Assembly (NCBI GenBank): GCA_037074615.1
Contig: CM073546.1
Location: 12,517,501 to 12,581,500, forward strand
Source of the DNA: Leucaena leucocephala
Lineage: Eukaryota; Streptophyta; Magnoliopsida; Fabales; Fabaceae
Direction: 5' to 3'
Length of the DNA: 64,000 nucleotides
Part shown: positions 46,408 through 59,194 of the stretch, piece after piece
Position numbering within the stretch: position 1 is the stretch's first letter
Layout: each line of letters begins with the position of its first letter
Notes under the pieces: generated by a model
Database searches by the model: none
What the model was told of the DNA's origin: nothing
Seen by the model: only the letters and a program-made list of their open reading frames with translations
Made by a program: the position numbers and the translations under genes

Positions 46408-48829
46408 AAATTTTAAGTGAACTCTATGATTGGGTTTTTTTTAAAACATGTAATAAGATACATAAGAAATTTAGAGGAAAAAATAAAATGATGTCAAGTT
46501 TAAACTTAAAATTTGATTTATTTGGATGTCTGTATTATGATTCAACTAATTTTATCGTAAACAATATGATTTTTTTTTATATTTTACCAATTCATCGTAT
46601 TATGAACAGTGGAATTGAATACTTTAGAAAAATAAAAATATATGTGTATTACATTTGAATTGGGAGATTGATAATTGATTTAATTTCATGAGAAAATTTA
46701 TTATAAATAATTGATGTTTATCTTTTATTGGTTGGACAAAATCATTTTTGTAGTGTATGTAAACTCTATATATTGCAAGTCAAATTTATGTATACTTCAA
46801 TAGTTGGGATAATTTGAAAGAAAATTATTAATATCATAAGTGTGTATTCTATTAAGTAGTTTAGCTTAATAAATTTTGGTGCACAATATATAATTATCAA
46901 ACATAAATGATGGATCTATATATCACTGTATAGTTATGCATTCATTGGAAAAAAAATTAGCAATTTATTATTCTATTATATTTGGTAGATTTATTGAAGA
47001 GTTTATCGTATTTAGTTTATATAGATATCAATTAAGCCGTATATTATATATATTTTTTAAATATATTGTTATGGAAGGAAATCACCCGTAGAAATTTTAT
47101 TGAATGCTTCATTTTAAGTAATGATTATTTATTAATTTTATTTAGTTTTTTATGTGAGATACAAATCTATAATTTATTGCTTTATCAAGAAATATTATGA
47201 GAAGATATATATGTGCTAGATAATTCTAAATAATCATGTTAAATATGTATTGAGAGAAGCAAATTTAAGTATATTATTAATGAGTATTGAAATTAATAGT
47301 AATAATACATGGCAATTTCTAAAGAACTTTTTGTAACAAATATGATATAGTTTCTAAAAAAGCAAGCATATTTTCTCTTGGAAAGCAAAAGAATTGATAA
47401 CAAAAATTATGACCCCTATATCATAACTTCAGTTTACCAAGATGTCTGAAGTTGATAGCCCAATTAGATTGAAAACCCTAATTATATGTATGACGGGAAG
47501 CACTTGGACTTCCAGGCAAAATATTTAAAAAATGAAAACATATCTATATGACTCACACTTGATTAAGTGGGGATTGTTGTATACAAGTGTGAGCTAACAT
47601 TGGATAAAATTCTGCTCAAATATTCATAAAAGTCCAATTGATCTCCCAAATTGGATGTCATATTGAGATTGTAAATCAGTCATATGTTATAAAAACTGAA
47701 AAATTTATTGTTTGCTATAGTAAACTAGAGTTTACCGATCCAGATAGATTTATTGTTAGCATGATTTGTTTGATCATAATCGTCCATATATATGATGTAA
47801 TAAATTATTGAAGATTATATATTGACATCCATTGAAGAACTAGAATATTCTTTATAAATGGCTAGCATATTATAAAATTCAAGAAATCATAGGGGTTGCT
47901 TGTTTTCAAACAAAATTGATCATGAGAATATTACTACTTATTATTTTGAATAAATTTCTAAATTTTTGAAAATATATCAAAGTCACATTATATGGGCCCA
48001 TCATATAGCATGTAAGCCATACAAATATTTATTAAATTTGATAGATGTATCTATAAGATGGTTACATGTGAGATTATGAGTTTGCAACTAGAAGTTTGCA
48101 AGATTATTTGAATAAATATAATCATTATGGAGAGTGTACAATTTCCAGAATATGATAATTATTTATTAATGCCTCCATAAGTAACTGGATTAATACTTAT
48201 GAGAACAAGATTTCTATTTCAGTTTTAATATATTTGATTTAATATATTGTAGCACATATACATATCAAGCCAATTAAATTCTCCCAATAAAAGTGACTTT
48301 TGGTCAGGAGTCATATATTTTTAAATGTGCAATGTTTATTAAAATATTGATCCACCATAATGCACATAGATAGATATTTAAAGAAAGTTGGGATCAATAT
48401 TGGGTAATAATCTACTTCTTCCTGTTTGTCTCTAAATGAAACAAATGATATTTCTAAAGAAAACAAATAGATTTAAGAGACTTATACCACATGATTAGTT
48501 GATTGTCTTTTGACAAAGTTTTCTCAACATGAGGGTATAAAATTGAGTAGCTGGAAAGGAAAACACAATGGATGCATTATTACTATCAAATATAGATTCT
48601 CAAATATAATAGTATGAACTAAAAGTTCATCAAATATTGCATTCATAAGATATTACAAATTATCTGCCACACGTGATTATTGACCTAAATGAGGATTATC
48701 AAATCTCATATTCTAGCTAAAAATGCTCCAATTAGTATAAATCAAAGTGAGTCATGTTTAAAACATGAAAGGCTAATTGGTTATGAATATAATATTAGAA
48801 ATATTGGACCATGTAATTAAGATGATCTT
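44630..48829 (+). mobile_element. Ty1/copia internal region, heavily decayed
   Basis: Internal sequence of the copia element whose 5' LTR is at 44309-44629. The first part (44630-47380) is extremely AT-rich; small T-rich ORFs (44813-45033) are not genes. From about 47400 plus-strand fragments of pol appear, then the integrase relic at 48010-48170 and further pieces to 48830. An (AT)n tract lies at about 46373-46402. The 3' LTR is missing: similarity to a CACTA element starts at about 48830. Stops and frameshifts occur every few dozen codons. Confidence 0.55.
48010..48800 (+). pseudogene. Copia integrase/pol relic
   Basis: Translation gives PYKYLLNLIDVSIRWLHVRL followed by VCN.KFARLFE and VQFPEYDNY. 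This matches the copia integrase core 'F.YF..LIDASTRW..V.LLSTRN.AFA.LLAQII..R..FPDY'. Further along (48390-48660) are pieces like RKLGSILG, LSNIDSQI and YELKVHQILHSQDITNYLPHV, which match the segment between integrase and reverse transcriptase in the same family. Every piece is interrupted by stops, so the enzyme is dead. The integrase match is strong; the finer lineage within copia is not resolved. Confidence 0.6.
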
Positions 48830-49189
48830 TTTACACCGGTTGTGTTTACACCCGGTGTAGATTAATCCATTTTCTACACCTCACCATAAAGACAACTAGT
48901 GTAGATGTTATAATATTTACATATTATTTCTACACCTATCGGTATTCTTTGTCCTGTTTAAACGTATTTTTTTTAAAAAAAATGACCCCTTTAATGTTCC
49001 ATTAACCCCATCCCCTGAAGCTTCATGAATAAACAGCACAAATATATGACTTAAAGAGATAACAACAGAGACAAAGCTCAAGATGGCAGAGACATATTTT
49101 CAATTGCTCCTTATATTATTCATTTAATAAAATTCAATAAAAATGTAACAATTTGAATAGAAATGTAAAAAATGTATTCAGTTAATGAC

Positions 49190-51480
49190 AAATACTATTG
49201 AGAAGGAATGAATTGAACAAAAAAACCCAGTCCAAAGATTGCGCATGTCCTCAATATCTTGTTCAAGAAATGGGTCAGGTTGATCAAACATCTGAAACAT
49301 CAAATTAAAATAAAAGAAATTAAGGCATTACTAATATATATTAAATTGACAAGAAATATGAAATAATTAAAAATACAATTTACCTCTTCAGTTAGGTCAG
49401 TCCTATTTGATAAGATGATATTGATCATGTGTCTACCCATGTAGAAACTGCACAAGTTGCTTTCTTTGAGTTGCCTTCAACTCTATAATATTAGCATGAA
49501 CAAAATTATTTGTCATCAGTAAAAAACCATGGAGCATAAGAAATACTTTTATTACTTTCGATGTGATCCACTTAGAGTCCCTCATCGAGTTGGCGTGCTT
49601 AAGACCCCTTGTAATTACAAATGTCCTCAAAGCCTTATGACCAAAGTTATGAAGTTAGTAACTTATTTATTAAAAATACCATATTAATTAAAAAGACCAT
49701 TGTGTTGTATAGAAGAAAACTCACGTGTTCATAATCTTCTTGGCATCAACCAATGGCTTGTACTGGAGGGAGCATAAGAAAAAAACTTTATAAGTGTGCT
49801 TATATAGTATGATCAATTGACAATGATTGCTGTAGAAATTAATTAAACAATAATGAGTATTAGCATTAAGAAAATACAAAACTAGTATGAAATAAAATGA
49901 AATATTATTATTCTTACTCCTGCATATATGGTGCGAAGAAATAATCAATATCGATTTCACCAAACCTCCTTAAAATGTATTGAAGTCTTAAAGATTGGGA
50001 GGTCCATTTGCATAAATCTGAAATGGGCATAGGAATCTGAACTGACCTTATTTGCCCTTGGAAACTAACTCAGCTTGCATGTACCTACAGTTAATGCAAA
50101 CACGACTTTAGTTAATATAATGCAAATACTCAGCTTGCATAAATTTTATTATTACATATATTTACATTTAAATTAGATTTACACCATAAACATTTGGATG
50201 CATCCAGAGGTTAGTTCATCCTTAAGAGTGATAACAAATTTCACATCTGTATGGTCAACAAAGATTGGTGCCCCCCATCTCCCATAACTGAATCCATAGG
50301 CAACGCATCCACATGAAACATTTTGTCATATGTCAATAGGATCACACATTGCATGGTACTCAAAGTAGGAGGTGTGGGAAGTTTGCTTGAGGATGACACT
50401 ACGTGATCCAAAATAAGATGCTTTGGCCAGAATATGAAAGTCCCCTTTACCTGACTCACTGTCTTCACCTCATCAGTGAGAATTAGGACAATAGCATCTT
50501 CAATTATCACATCTCCATCTATCACCCTTAACTGATTGTCTTGAATTTGGATGTGGTGAGCAGTTACCCCTAAGCTATAGATGGGGGAACAAGAGTAACA
50601 CTAGGATCAGACTCACTATTTTCTTCCAGCTTCTTCCTCTTAGCCCCTAATAAGTCTCTTTTAGCCTTCATATGACTCCCTTGAGACATTGTGTAGGGCA
50701 ATCATTCTTGAGAGCGTGTTCAATCAATTTTACTCTTTTTTTTATAAGACTTGAAGTAGTTAAAATCAATACATATGATAATCTGATATGTTTGCTTTTG
50801 CTGTGAACGCATATAAGAGGAAGAAACATGAGAAATGCAATATTCCTTTTTCACGTCATATACAAGCATGACACTTTAACCTGTATCAACTCATCATATC
50901 TACTGGCATAGTCTGAACCCTAACAAATTCTTCCCAAGTAGCTTTGTTAATGAATTGATACTTACTGCATGGAGAAGGATGAGGTTGATGATCTTTGTCA
51001 TAGGCATACACATATTGATGAGCTAGTTGTGTCTTGAATGCCCTCTAACGCTCAGCTCAATAAGACAACATCTTATTCTTCAAGACTTCATTGTTGGGAA
51101 TATCATAAGTGAACTACAATAATTGCCACTAAAAGCAAAGTTATCAACAAATAGTTATATTTTTTGGTATTGCTCTGCATACAATATATAATAGTCAGTT
51201 CCTATTCTTGGATAAAGTCCCACATTTGATTATTCACGTGATTATCAATAGCATCCCAAGTCTATATGGCGATATTAGTCTTGTTGCATGTTAGGAGGGT
51301 GACATAACTCATGTACTTGGTCATGTTTTCACTAATTGGGTTCTAACGTGTGTCAAACTCAATCAGTAGTAATTTCCCTTCCTTCCTGTCTTTCAAAATA
51401 TTTTTCAATCCCATCGTACTTTTGCCCCTCCTTTACTTAGAGGCACTTGGAGCATCGATAGCCTTATTCTAATTACCATT
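49190..51480 (-). pseudogene. CACTA B tnp1-type gene with C-terminal Ulp1 (C48) protease
   Basis: Reading on the minus strand, the N-terminal part (51440-50900) has RGKSTMGLKNILKDRKEGK, then KYMSYVTLLTC, a WDAIDNHVNNQMWDFIQ block and RWRAFKTQL, the Ptta/En/Spm transposase_24 pattern. Next comes VIIEDAIVLILTDEVKTVSQ with GTFIFWPKHLI (50520-50420), a domain common in CACTA tnp1 proteins. The last exons form a Ulp1-like cysteine protease: FLCSLQYKPLVDAKKI (about 49750), DSKWITSK (about 49560), then after an intron RQLKESNLCSFYMGRHMI (49476-49425) with the expected Gln and Cys, and a final EDMRNLWTGF (about 49240). A TGA at 49477-49479 precedes the Gln. Several other stops break the gene, so it is a pseudogene. 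Confidence 0.65.
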
Positions 51481-51849
51481 ACCCCCCATATTCTTATATA
51501 CGTAATAATAAAATTAAACATAGTAAACAAACTTAATCCTTTTGCCTTCCATCAGAATACACAAAACTTATTCCTTTAGCATTTATCCATGGAAAAAAGT
51601 GCAAGCGTTTATCACAAAAAAACTACAAAACCTAGATTAAATGAACGCATAAATGACAAAGCATGTACACAAGAAAATAAGTGTCGAGAACACGTACATG
51701 GTAAAGCACAACGAGAGAGAGAACACAGAAAAATGACTGAGCACAGTAAGCCCCACAAAAACCACAGCGCACGACGAGTAGAGTAATAAAGTAAGAAATA
51801 TGACTAAAGAAAACATGAGAAATGAGAGACGCATCAAGGGGCAGGCTTC

Positions 51850-52160
51850 GAAAATGTATTTTTAGTAATTATTTTACACTAATATTTTGAATTTTGGAAG
51901 ACTTTTTACACCAGTTAACATATAAATCCAGTGTAATCAATCATATATCTAAACCTGACAAACACAATAACCAGTTTAAAAAGATGTCTACTTATTTTCA
52001 AAAATGCCATAACTAATATTTTGAATTTTAGAAGACTTTCTACACCGGTTAACATATAAATCCGGTGTAAAAAAGGTTTTAATTTATTTACAAAAATTGT
52101 AATTTAAGTTTTTTAGGTAACTTTTTACACCGGATAACATGTACAACTGGTTTAAATATT
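51850..52160. repeat. Subterminal-type repeats between the two CACTA B genes
   Basis: The motif TTTTACACCGGTTAACATAT and variants ('acaccagttaacatataaatcc', 'acaccggataacatgtac') occurs three times (about 51908, 52040, 52126), with inverse forms such as 'ccggtgtaaaa' (about 52062). These are the same motifs as at the element's ends but lie in its middle. Confidence 0.7.
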
Positions 52161-55100
52161 GGAGTTATTTTTTTCCACCAACCATTTTATTACCCCATCC
52201 CTTGAAGTTACAACATATATATACAATCAGAAAAAGAAACTTGTGTTATTATTACATCAAAACCATATATGCAATCAGAACAAGAAACTTAATTACCTCA
52301 AACAAAAATAAAGCATTCACATACAAATCAATCAGAACCCACTTCTTCTTCATTCAATTTTGGTAACCTGCTTGGAGAGTGACAGACCATCTTTTATTTA
52401 CTAAATCAATGATATAGAACATTTGCTTTACTTGGTCTGCCCTAATGAAAGGCTCATCCCCAAAACTTGTACTATTTAAATCTACCAGTATAAATCCTAA
52501 CCGATCCACCATATCACCGTTGTTTACATTAACCCACTTGCATTTGAACACGAAAACTATGAGTTTGGTATAGTTGAACTCCCAAATCTCTTTAACAACA
52601 CCATAATAAGGGATGATTGCTAATTTAGGATTGTTGTCTTTTGAACTAGAGAAGTGCATAGCTTCAGGCCACTAACATGATATCATTATTCTGTGAGCTA
52701 CTTTTATCATCTAGGGACTTCGTATAAAAGGAATACCCATTGATATCAAATGAATTCCAACATATTACATTAAATTCAAGACCCTATGCTAAACATCTAA
52801 CTGAATCAGATACACAATCATCATTTTCAACCTTCTGTTTGAACCAATATGCAAAATATTTATTGTGTTCTCTAATTAGCTTTTGCTCTATCATTATATT
52901 ATTTTGTTTCTAGACAAGCTCTTTATGAATAGCTATATAATCTTGAACTTCATCAATATTATTCAAGATATATAAGTGTATTTACTATAATTCATTACGA
53001 TCAACACTCTTTACCGACATTCCACATTAACCCCCTATTTGGCACAGGTTTGGGGAGATCGATACGTCTTACTTTAAACAGGTAGTGTTAACAAAAATCC
53101 ATAGCTTCTTTGAAAGTATATTTTTGAACAATGGATGCCTCAGGCTTATTTGGATTCTTTATATACCCTTTAAGGATTTTCATGTATATTTCAAATAGGT
53201 ACATCCATCGTAAGTATACAGAGCCACACAGTTTTTTCTCTCACACTAGATGATCGATAAGTGTACCATGATGTCAAAAAAAACTAGGAAGAAACAATTT
53301 CTCAAGATGGCTCTCATGGTCTCAAAGACTGCTATATATTACATTGAAGAAGAAGCAAAGTTGGGTTATAATGTGTCTCAAATCATTTTGAAGGATTCCT
53401 TAAACAGCTATTGAGAGTAATTATTGCATCATGACATGACAATCATGAGATTTTTGGCCTACTAATTTCAAATCTTTCATCGACACAATCTTCTTAAGAT
53501 TAAATGAGTACCTAGAGGGAACTTTGATTCCTTATAAACATTCACAAATACTTCATCTCTCATCCTTGGACAAAATATTAATCTATTCAACATAATAACT
53601 CCCTCACCATATGGCCTTGGATGTAAATCCCCACGTATTCCTATTTCTTACAAATCTAATCTTTCTTTTAAAGCGTCTTTGGAACTACTATGTATGTTGA
53701 GAAGTGTTCAAATAATGCTGTTACACGACATCAATACAGTGCCTTACATGAAATGTTACCAATATGGAAGCTCAAAGAAGACAAATATTTTTTTCTATAT
53801 ATTTTTCTCACTTATCTTGGTAGTCTTACCAAAATTAACTTTGATGTCTTTCACCTTTTCATAAACTTGTTCTCCAGTTAATGGCTCTAGAGGATTTTCA
53901 AATTCTTGGCCATAAAAAATTTTTTCTTCAATCGACGGTATGGGTGGCCTTGTCTTAGAAATCTCCTATAACCTAGGTAGACTATCTTTCTTCCATGACA
54001 AAGTTGATAGTAGCAAGTCCCTTCCTCATAAATCGAATATGCTTTATGGCCCTTAACACTATACCCTGACAAATTTTCGTATATAGTAAAGTCATTAATT
54101 GTCCAAAAGATAATGGCCCTCATATTGAAGACCTCCTTCTTAATCGCATCAAAACATCCACACCTTCCCATAGCTTCTTCAAATCTTCGATCAAGGGTAT
54201 TAGGTAAATGTCTATATCATTTCCATGTTGTTTAGGTCCTGATATCAACATAGACAACATTACATACTTGCATTTCATACACAACAAGGGAGATATATTG
54301 TAAATCACCAAGAAGACAATACATGAACTATGTATACTACTAAGGCTACCATAAGGGTTCGTGACATATGTATTAAGTCCAAGCCTTGGGTTTCATGGTT
54401 CATTGCCTAACTCATGAAATAAGTCATCAATCTTCTTCCATTTTAAAAAAGCAGCTGAATGACGAAGATTTCCATCATAAATCCTTTCAGTCATATGCCA
54501 TAACATTTTTTTGCATCATCTTCATTAGTAAAAAGCCGCTTAAACCTTGGTATAATTGGAAGATACCATAACACCTTTACAGGAGACTTGTTTGATCTGT
54601 ACCTTGGTGTCTTACATATTGGACACTTCTCTTCATCTTCAAATTCTGTCCTGTACAATATGCAATCATTTCGGCATGAATGATTCTTTCTATACTACAT
54701 ACCTAAAGGACATATTATTTTCTTAGCATCATAGTAGCGTTTGGGTATCATATTTTCTTCTAGAAATATGTCTTACAACAACTCAAGCAATTCTAAAAAA
54801 GCCTCTATCACTCCACATATGTCATGCTTTCACACTTACCAATCTCAACACCACATTCAACAAGTTGTATTTTCTACGCCTTGTGTATAATGTTTTTTCT
54901 GCATCATTGCACATATTACCTTATGCATGTGATAGCATAAAAGCATCTTCTCCAACATCACGAATCATGTTCTCCACCCGATCATCAGTATTCATGCCAT
55001 CATCAAAAGTCTGTTCTAACTCTTCAAATGTACTCGACTTTTTCACATTTTCACCATAGCATGCCCTTACTGTATAACTATTTTCAAAACCCCTCACAAA

Positions 55101-56015
55101 TTAAATGAGTGTACATATCTACAGGACTTTGTTTTCTCTCATTCAAACAACGCACACAAGGACAATAAAACCTTCTATTGTCATCACCACCATTTCATTT
55201 AGCAAAATCTAAAAACTCCTTCACCTGTCCCGTCCCAAAATTTGAACCGTGACCGACAGAGAATGTGAATAAATTCATATTCCTTAAGCCTAAAACCTTG
55301 AATAAACCATTTGAAACGATAACCATAATATATTACAATTTTAAATAAAAGGCAAGTCCTCTGTAAGAATTTTGGCAGGATCGTCGTTATATAACGATCT
55401 GCCGACAATCCTACAACAGGCAGCCTATGTTCAAATCTTCTATAACATTTTTCCAAAATAACCAGAATCTTATCTATAGACTATGTGGAGCATTTATCCT
55501 TTCATCAAATCAATACAAGTATTTCATAAATGATAATTACATCAAAAAGGAGATTTATCAAAATTAGCTCTTCAGATCGAACATTAGGCTCTTCACTGCC
55601 CAGCCAGAGGAGTAAGGTCAATAGTACTATCTGAAGCCAAATAATCTACTTATGAATAATTTCCCAAAAATATAATTTAAAAATGTAGAAATAAACTATT
55701 TCAACATGTAAATCATAACATTTTGTGACTTGATGCAAATATTTCTATAAACATTTTTATTTTCAAGAAAACCATTTGAAATAATCATTTCAAATCAATC
55801 ACTTTTTTGTAAGACTTCGACCAAATGAAAATAGGTATGGACACACAGTCTATGAGGGTAAGTAACCAATCTGGTGCAATTTTAAAATCACGAAAATAGG
55901 CGTGGACACATAATCCACGAGGGTAAATAACCAAGCATAGCATGAGGCCACGAAACAGGCATAGACAAACAGTTCACTATGGCAAATAACTAATCAGGCA
56001 TGACCCGAAGCCATA

Positions 56016-56160
56016 AATAATAGGTGCAGGTATGAGACCTATGCATAACAAGCGCAGGTATGAAACCTACGAATAACAGGGGCAGGTACGAACCAACGAC
56101 TAATAGGCGCGAGATAAATCCCACGAATAACTGGCACGAGTATGCTGCTCATGAATATCC
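56016..56160 (-). repeat. Degenerate 27-28 bp minisatellite in solo LTR no. 3 (about 5 units)
   Basis: About five units of the form GCGCAGGTATGAAACCTACG plus AATAACAG, with more differences than in LTRs 1 and 2. The place in the LTR is equivalent. Confidence 0.65.
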
Positions 56161-58393
56161 ATCGAGCTCAGATATAACCAAGGTGCACCAAGGACTAACA
56201 GTACTACTGTTAGCTACCAGCGTTCTGTATTCTGTCATTTCTAAAACCTTTTCACATACATGGGATCCATTTCACATATAATGATTACAACATTTTCTAA
56301 TGCAATAATCTTTGGTAAGAATACTTTGAATTTCAAAACCCCAGCATGAACATTTAAAATCAAATATCAAGATACCATGGGAAACATATGAAATTCGTAT
56401 AAGAATATTTCATGAATAAAATCAATTCAATATAATATTTGCCAAATTCTTTTTCTAAAACTTCTTCATCCATTTTCATACATAATCATAATCCTTTTGT
56501 AAACCAATTGAAAGAAAAACAATTAAAACCATGAATTCGTAAAACTTGCTTTTCATAAATCATATTTCAAATTCAATATTTTAAATGAAATACTTCAAAT
56601 AACAATTTATTAAAAATACTATTTTAAGGGACGTTATTCACTCACTTGTAATAATCTGATATAGCTTACCTTTGCTCTAAATTTCAGGATATCATTATCC
56701 TTTATTTCCCTAGATTTCCTAGAATAAAATATTTCATAAGCTATCATTCAAGAACTATAATTCAAACATATTCAATCTTTGCAACCACTATAATCATTCA
56801 CCAAAAGATTTATCTTTATTAGTACTTGGAGAAATTTAAAGAAAATTTATAACCATCCATTAACTCTGACATTTCCAACCTTGTGTCCATATATAATATT
56901 CAAAACATGTATTCCAATTTCATACATATTCTTAGGCTCCTTTTCTTAAATTCTAACTTAGTGAACTAATATCATCTCTTTAATTCATTGAAATTCTCAA
57001 GTTCAAAGAATATAACTCCATTCCCTTTTGTATCAAAGTTGGTTGAGACACAGACATATGTACATATATACTTGACATGTCTTCTTACTTTTAAATCCTT
57101 TCCTCACAATTAACATGATATATAGCCCACCTAGCTTTATTATTAATATATAGTATTACAAACAGCCCACCTTTTTCATTTTCAGCTTTAAAATTTCAAC
57201 TTCAAAACATCATTCTAGTCATTATAGATACTATAATATTTCTTTAAACACATAATTAAAGGCATCCAAAATTAACCCATAAAACATCTCACTTTAGAAA
57301 CAGCAACACATTCAAATAGCAGCTTAACCATTCCAATTATCAACATCTCCTCCCAAAATAAAGCAATACAACACATATACATACACACATAGCTCCCATT
57401 ATCTACACCATTCCTTGGCACACACATGCATATGTATAGATCTATATTGTCCATAACCCTTTTCTAATGGCATCTCACACACACTTAACAGAAAATAGAA
57501 TCCATTATACCCAGTTCACGGCATCTCGTGCATAAAATAGGGATCAACTTTCTAGCTAACAACATATACCCATCAACAACCATTACCTACTATAACCAAA
57601 CACATCACATAGCCCAATAGAAATAGAGTCACAATTATGTGCATCGCTTAGAATCATTGACAGCGAACAGAGCAAACAAAATCAATCACTTACTTTACAT
57701 TGCATAGCTTAATGGGTTTACAAAAAAATCACTCACTTACCTAGCTTCAAGTTCATAAGGAGTCCCAAATATAACACAGTATCTGACACTATTCTGTCTA
57801 ACCTCAGCTTGATAATAGAGGAAAGGTGAAGAAGAAGTGTTGGGCTCACTACACCTATACACAGCGATCCTCTACAATAGTAAAAGAGAAAGGTGTCAGA
57901 AATTTATAGAATTTACAGCTGGGATAGAGTTTGGCAAAAGTCGCTCAATTCTTATTCATCTTAGTTCTGTCTCTCACCAACAGAGGTGTAAAGAAAGCCA
58001 CAACAGCGACAGAGCACCACAAAAATGGCGATAGTGACTCAGGCAAGAAAGAATGGTGTCAATCACCTAGAGAAAGCTTAGTGACGAGGTTCTCTACACA
58101 ATTTCTTTGCTCCCACTCTCGTTCACAACTGACTGAAGCCCAATGAAGAAGTTTTATATAGCCTATAAGAGGAACAAAGATAGTCAGTGATGATAGTATA
58201 GTACTGCAGTGACACTGGCAAAAGCAAAGTCTGGATGCACCATATCGATGGGGTGAAGTTTTCTCTCTGCGTTCCCGCTGTGCTCCTTATATGTCACCGA
58301 TAAATTCAGTGGAAATTGAGGGAATGGATATAGTTTCTGTAGAAAAGGGGATAGGGGTATTTCTGTAATTTCATACTCCTAAAAAAATAAAAT

Positions 58394-58445
58394 CCTTCGA
58401 ACTCGCATGCCTTAAGCCACTTCTCTGTCCCTTACCACTCTACTA
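58394..58445 (-). promoter_or_regulatory. tRNA-like A-box/B-box pair in solo LTR no. 3
   Basis: On the minus strand an A-box-like TAGTAGAGTGG (58445-58435) is followed 30 bp later by a B-box-like GAGTTCGAAGG (58404-58394), then ATTTTATTTTTTTAGG. The A box is 88 bp from the LTR 5' end, as in LTRs 1 and 2. Confidence 0.6.
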
Positions 58446-59194
58446 TTCTCTTCACATTGAAATTTTCTGCAACAAATATATATATTCTTTGTTAACGTGA
58501 TTTTATATTTGCTAATTTTTTAGAGCCATTAAATCAACCCTTAGCATACTCAATATTTGTTCGTTTAGCATATATCCAATACGATCCATATTTATGGAAG
58601 ACTAAAAATTAGAAAATAAGAAAACCTAGCTTGTAACTAATTATAGGAGAGAATATATCTTGCACAAGTTAAAGAACTCACCAAATAAAACAAGTAAATG
58701 ACATCAATGAATGCAACATAAATAACAACAAAAGCTACCGCTAGTAGTGCATAAATCTTCAGTTCTCAAGACAAGGAGTTCAAAAAAAAACTCACCAGCT
58801 GTGAAGGGTCAAGAAGATTTAAATGAACGTGAACTAGTAAAAAATAAGAGATGGGGGTTTCAATTAAATTAAAGTGATTTCATAAGTAAATCTACATTGG
58901 ATTAAATGAAATACCGGTATAGAAATAACCTTTTCTAACTTGACATTATATTCTACACCAGTTACTTTTATAATAGTGTAAAATATTATAAATTACACAA
59001 ATCTACGCCAGATAAAATGGAACACTGATATAGAAATAACTTTTTCTAAATTGGATATTATATTCTATAACTAACATTGACATGTTCGGTCTCAATCTAG
59101 TGTATTTTTTATTTTTGAAAAATAAAAGAATACCATGTCATCAGAACAAGAAACTTTATTCATTCAACTTTACTAATAACTTTACATCAAAAGT

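Larger units (their letters stand above)
55226..58533 (-). mobile_element. Solo LTR no. 3 of the large-LTR gypsy family, reverse orientation
   Basis: The 3308-bp element begins TGTCCCGTCCC on the plus strand and, in reverse, starts TTTAATGGC (compare TGTTATGGC in no. 2). It is flanked by TCACC (55221-55225) and TCAAC (58534-58538), a 5-bp duplication with one mismatch. The tnp2 reading frame of CACTA B joins across it once one copy is removed, which confirms the limits. It shares with LTRs 1 and 2 the 3' block ('aaatttgaaccgtgacc'), the middle block (gggacgttattcactcac, 56630), a degraded 27-28 bp minisatellite (56016-56160) and the tRNA-like boxes. ORFs inside it (56060-56281, 57272-57454, 57837-58146) are not supported. 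Confidence 0.85.
52354..58600 (-). pseudogene. CACTA B tnp2 transposase, split by a solo LTR
   Basis: The gene starts with ATGGATCGT at about 58583 (minus) and is cut at 58534 by solo LTR no. 3. It resumes at 55225 with KEFLDFAKWNGGDDN and FYCPCVRCLNERKQ (N-terminal transposase-associated, zinc-binding). It continues with VLWYLPIIPRFKRLF (about 54570), the catalytic region LLCMKCKYVMLSMLISGPKQ and GNDIDIYLIPLIEDLKKLWE (54310-54170), EVFNMRAIIFWTINDF, GYSVKGHKA and PYRRLKKKFF (54135-53920). A DUF4218 relic follows (53330-53200), then EHNKYFAYWFKQKVENDD (about 52880-52820). The C-terminus is the DUF4216 domain PYYGVVKEIWEFNYTK...VFKCKWV (52659-52354). Catalytic-core motifs are well kept between stops, so this copy is less decayed than tnp2 of CACTA A. 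Confidence 0.8.
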
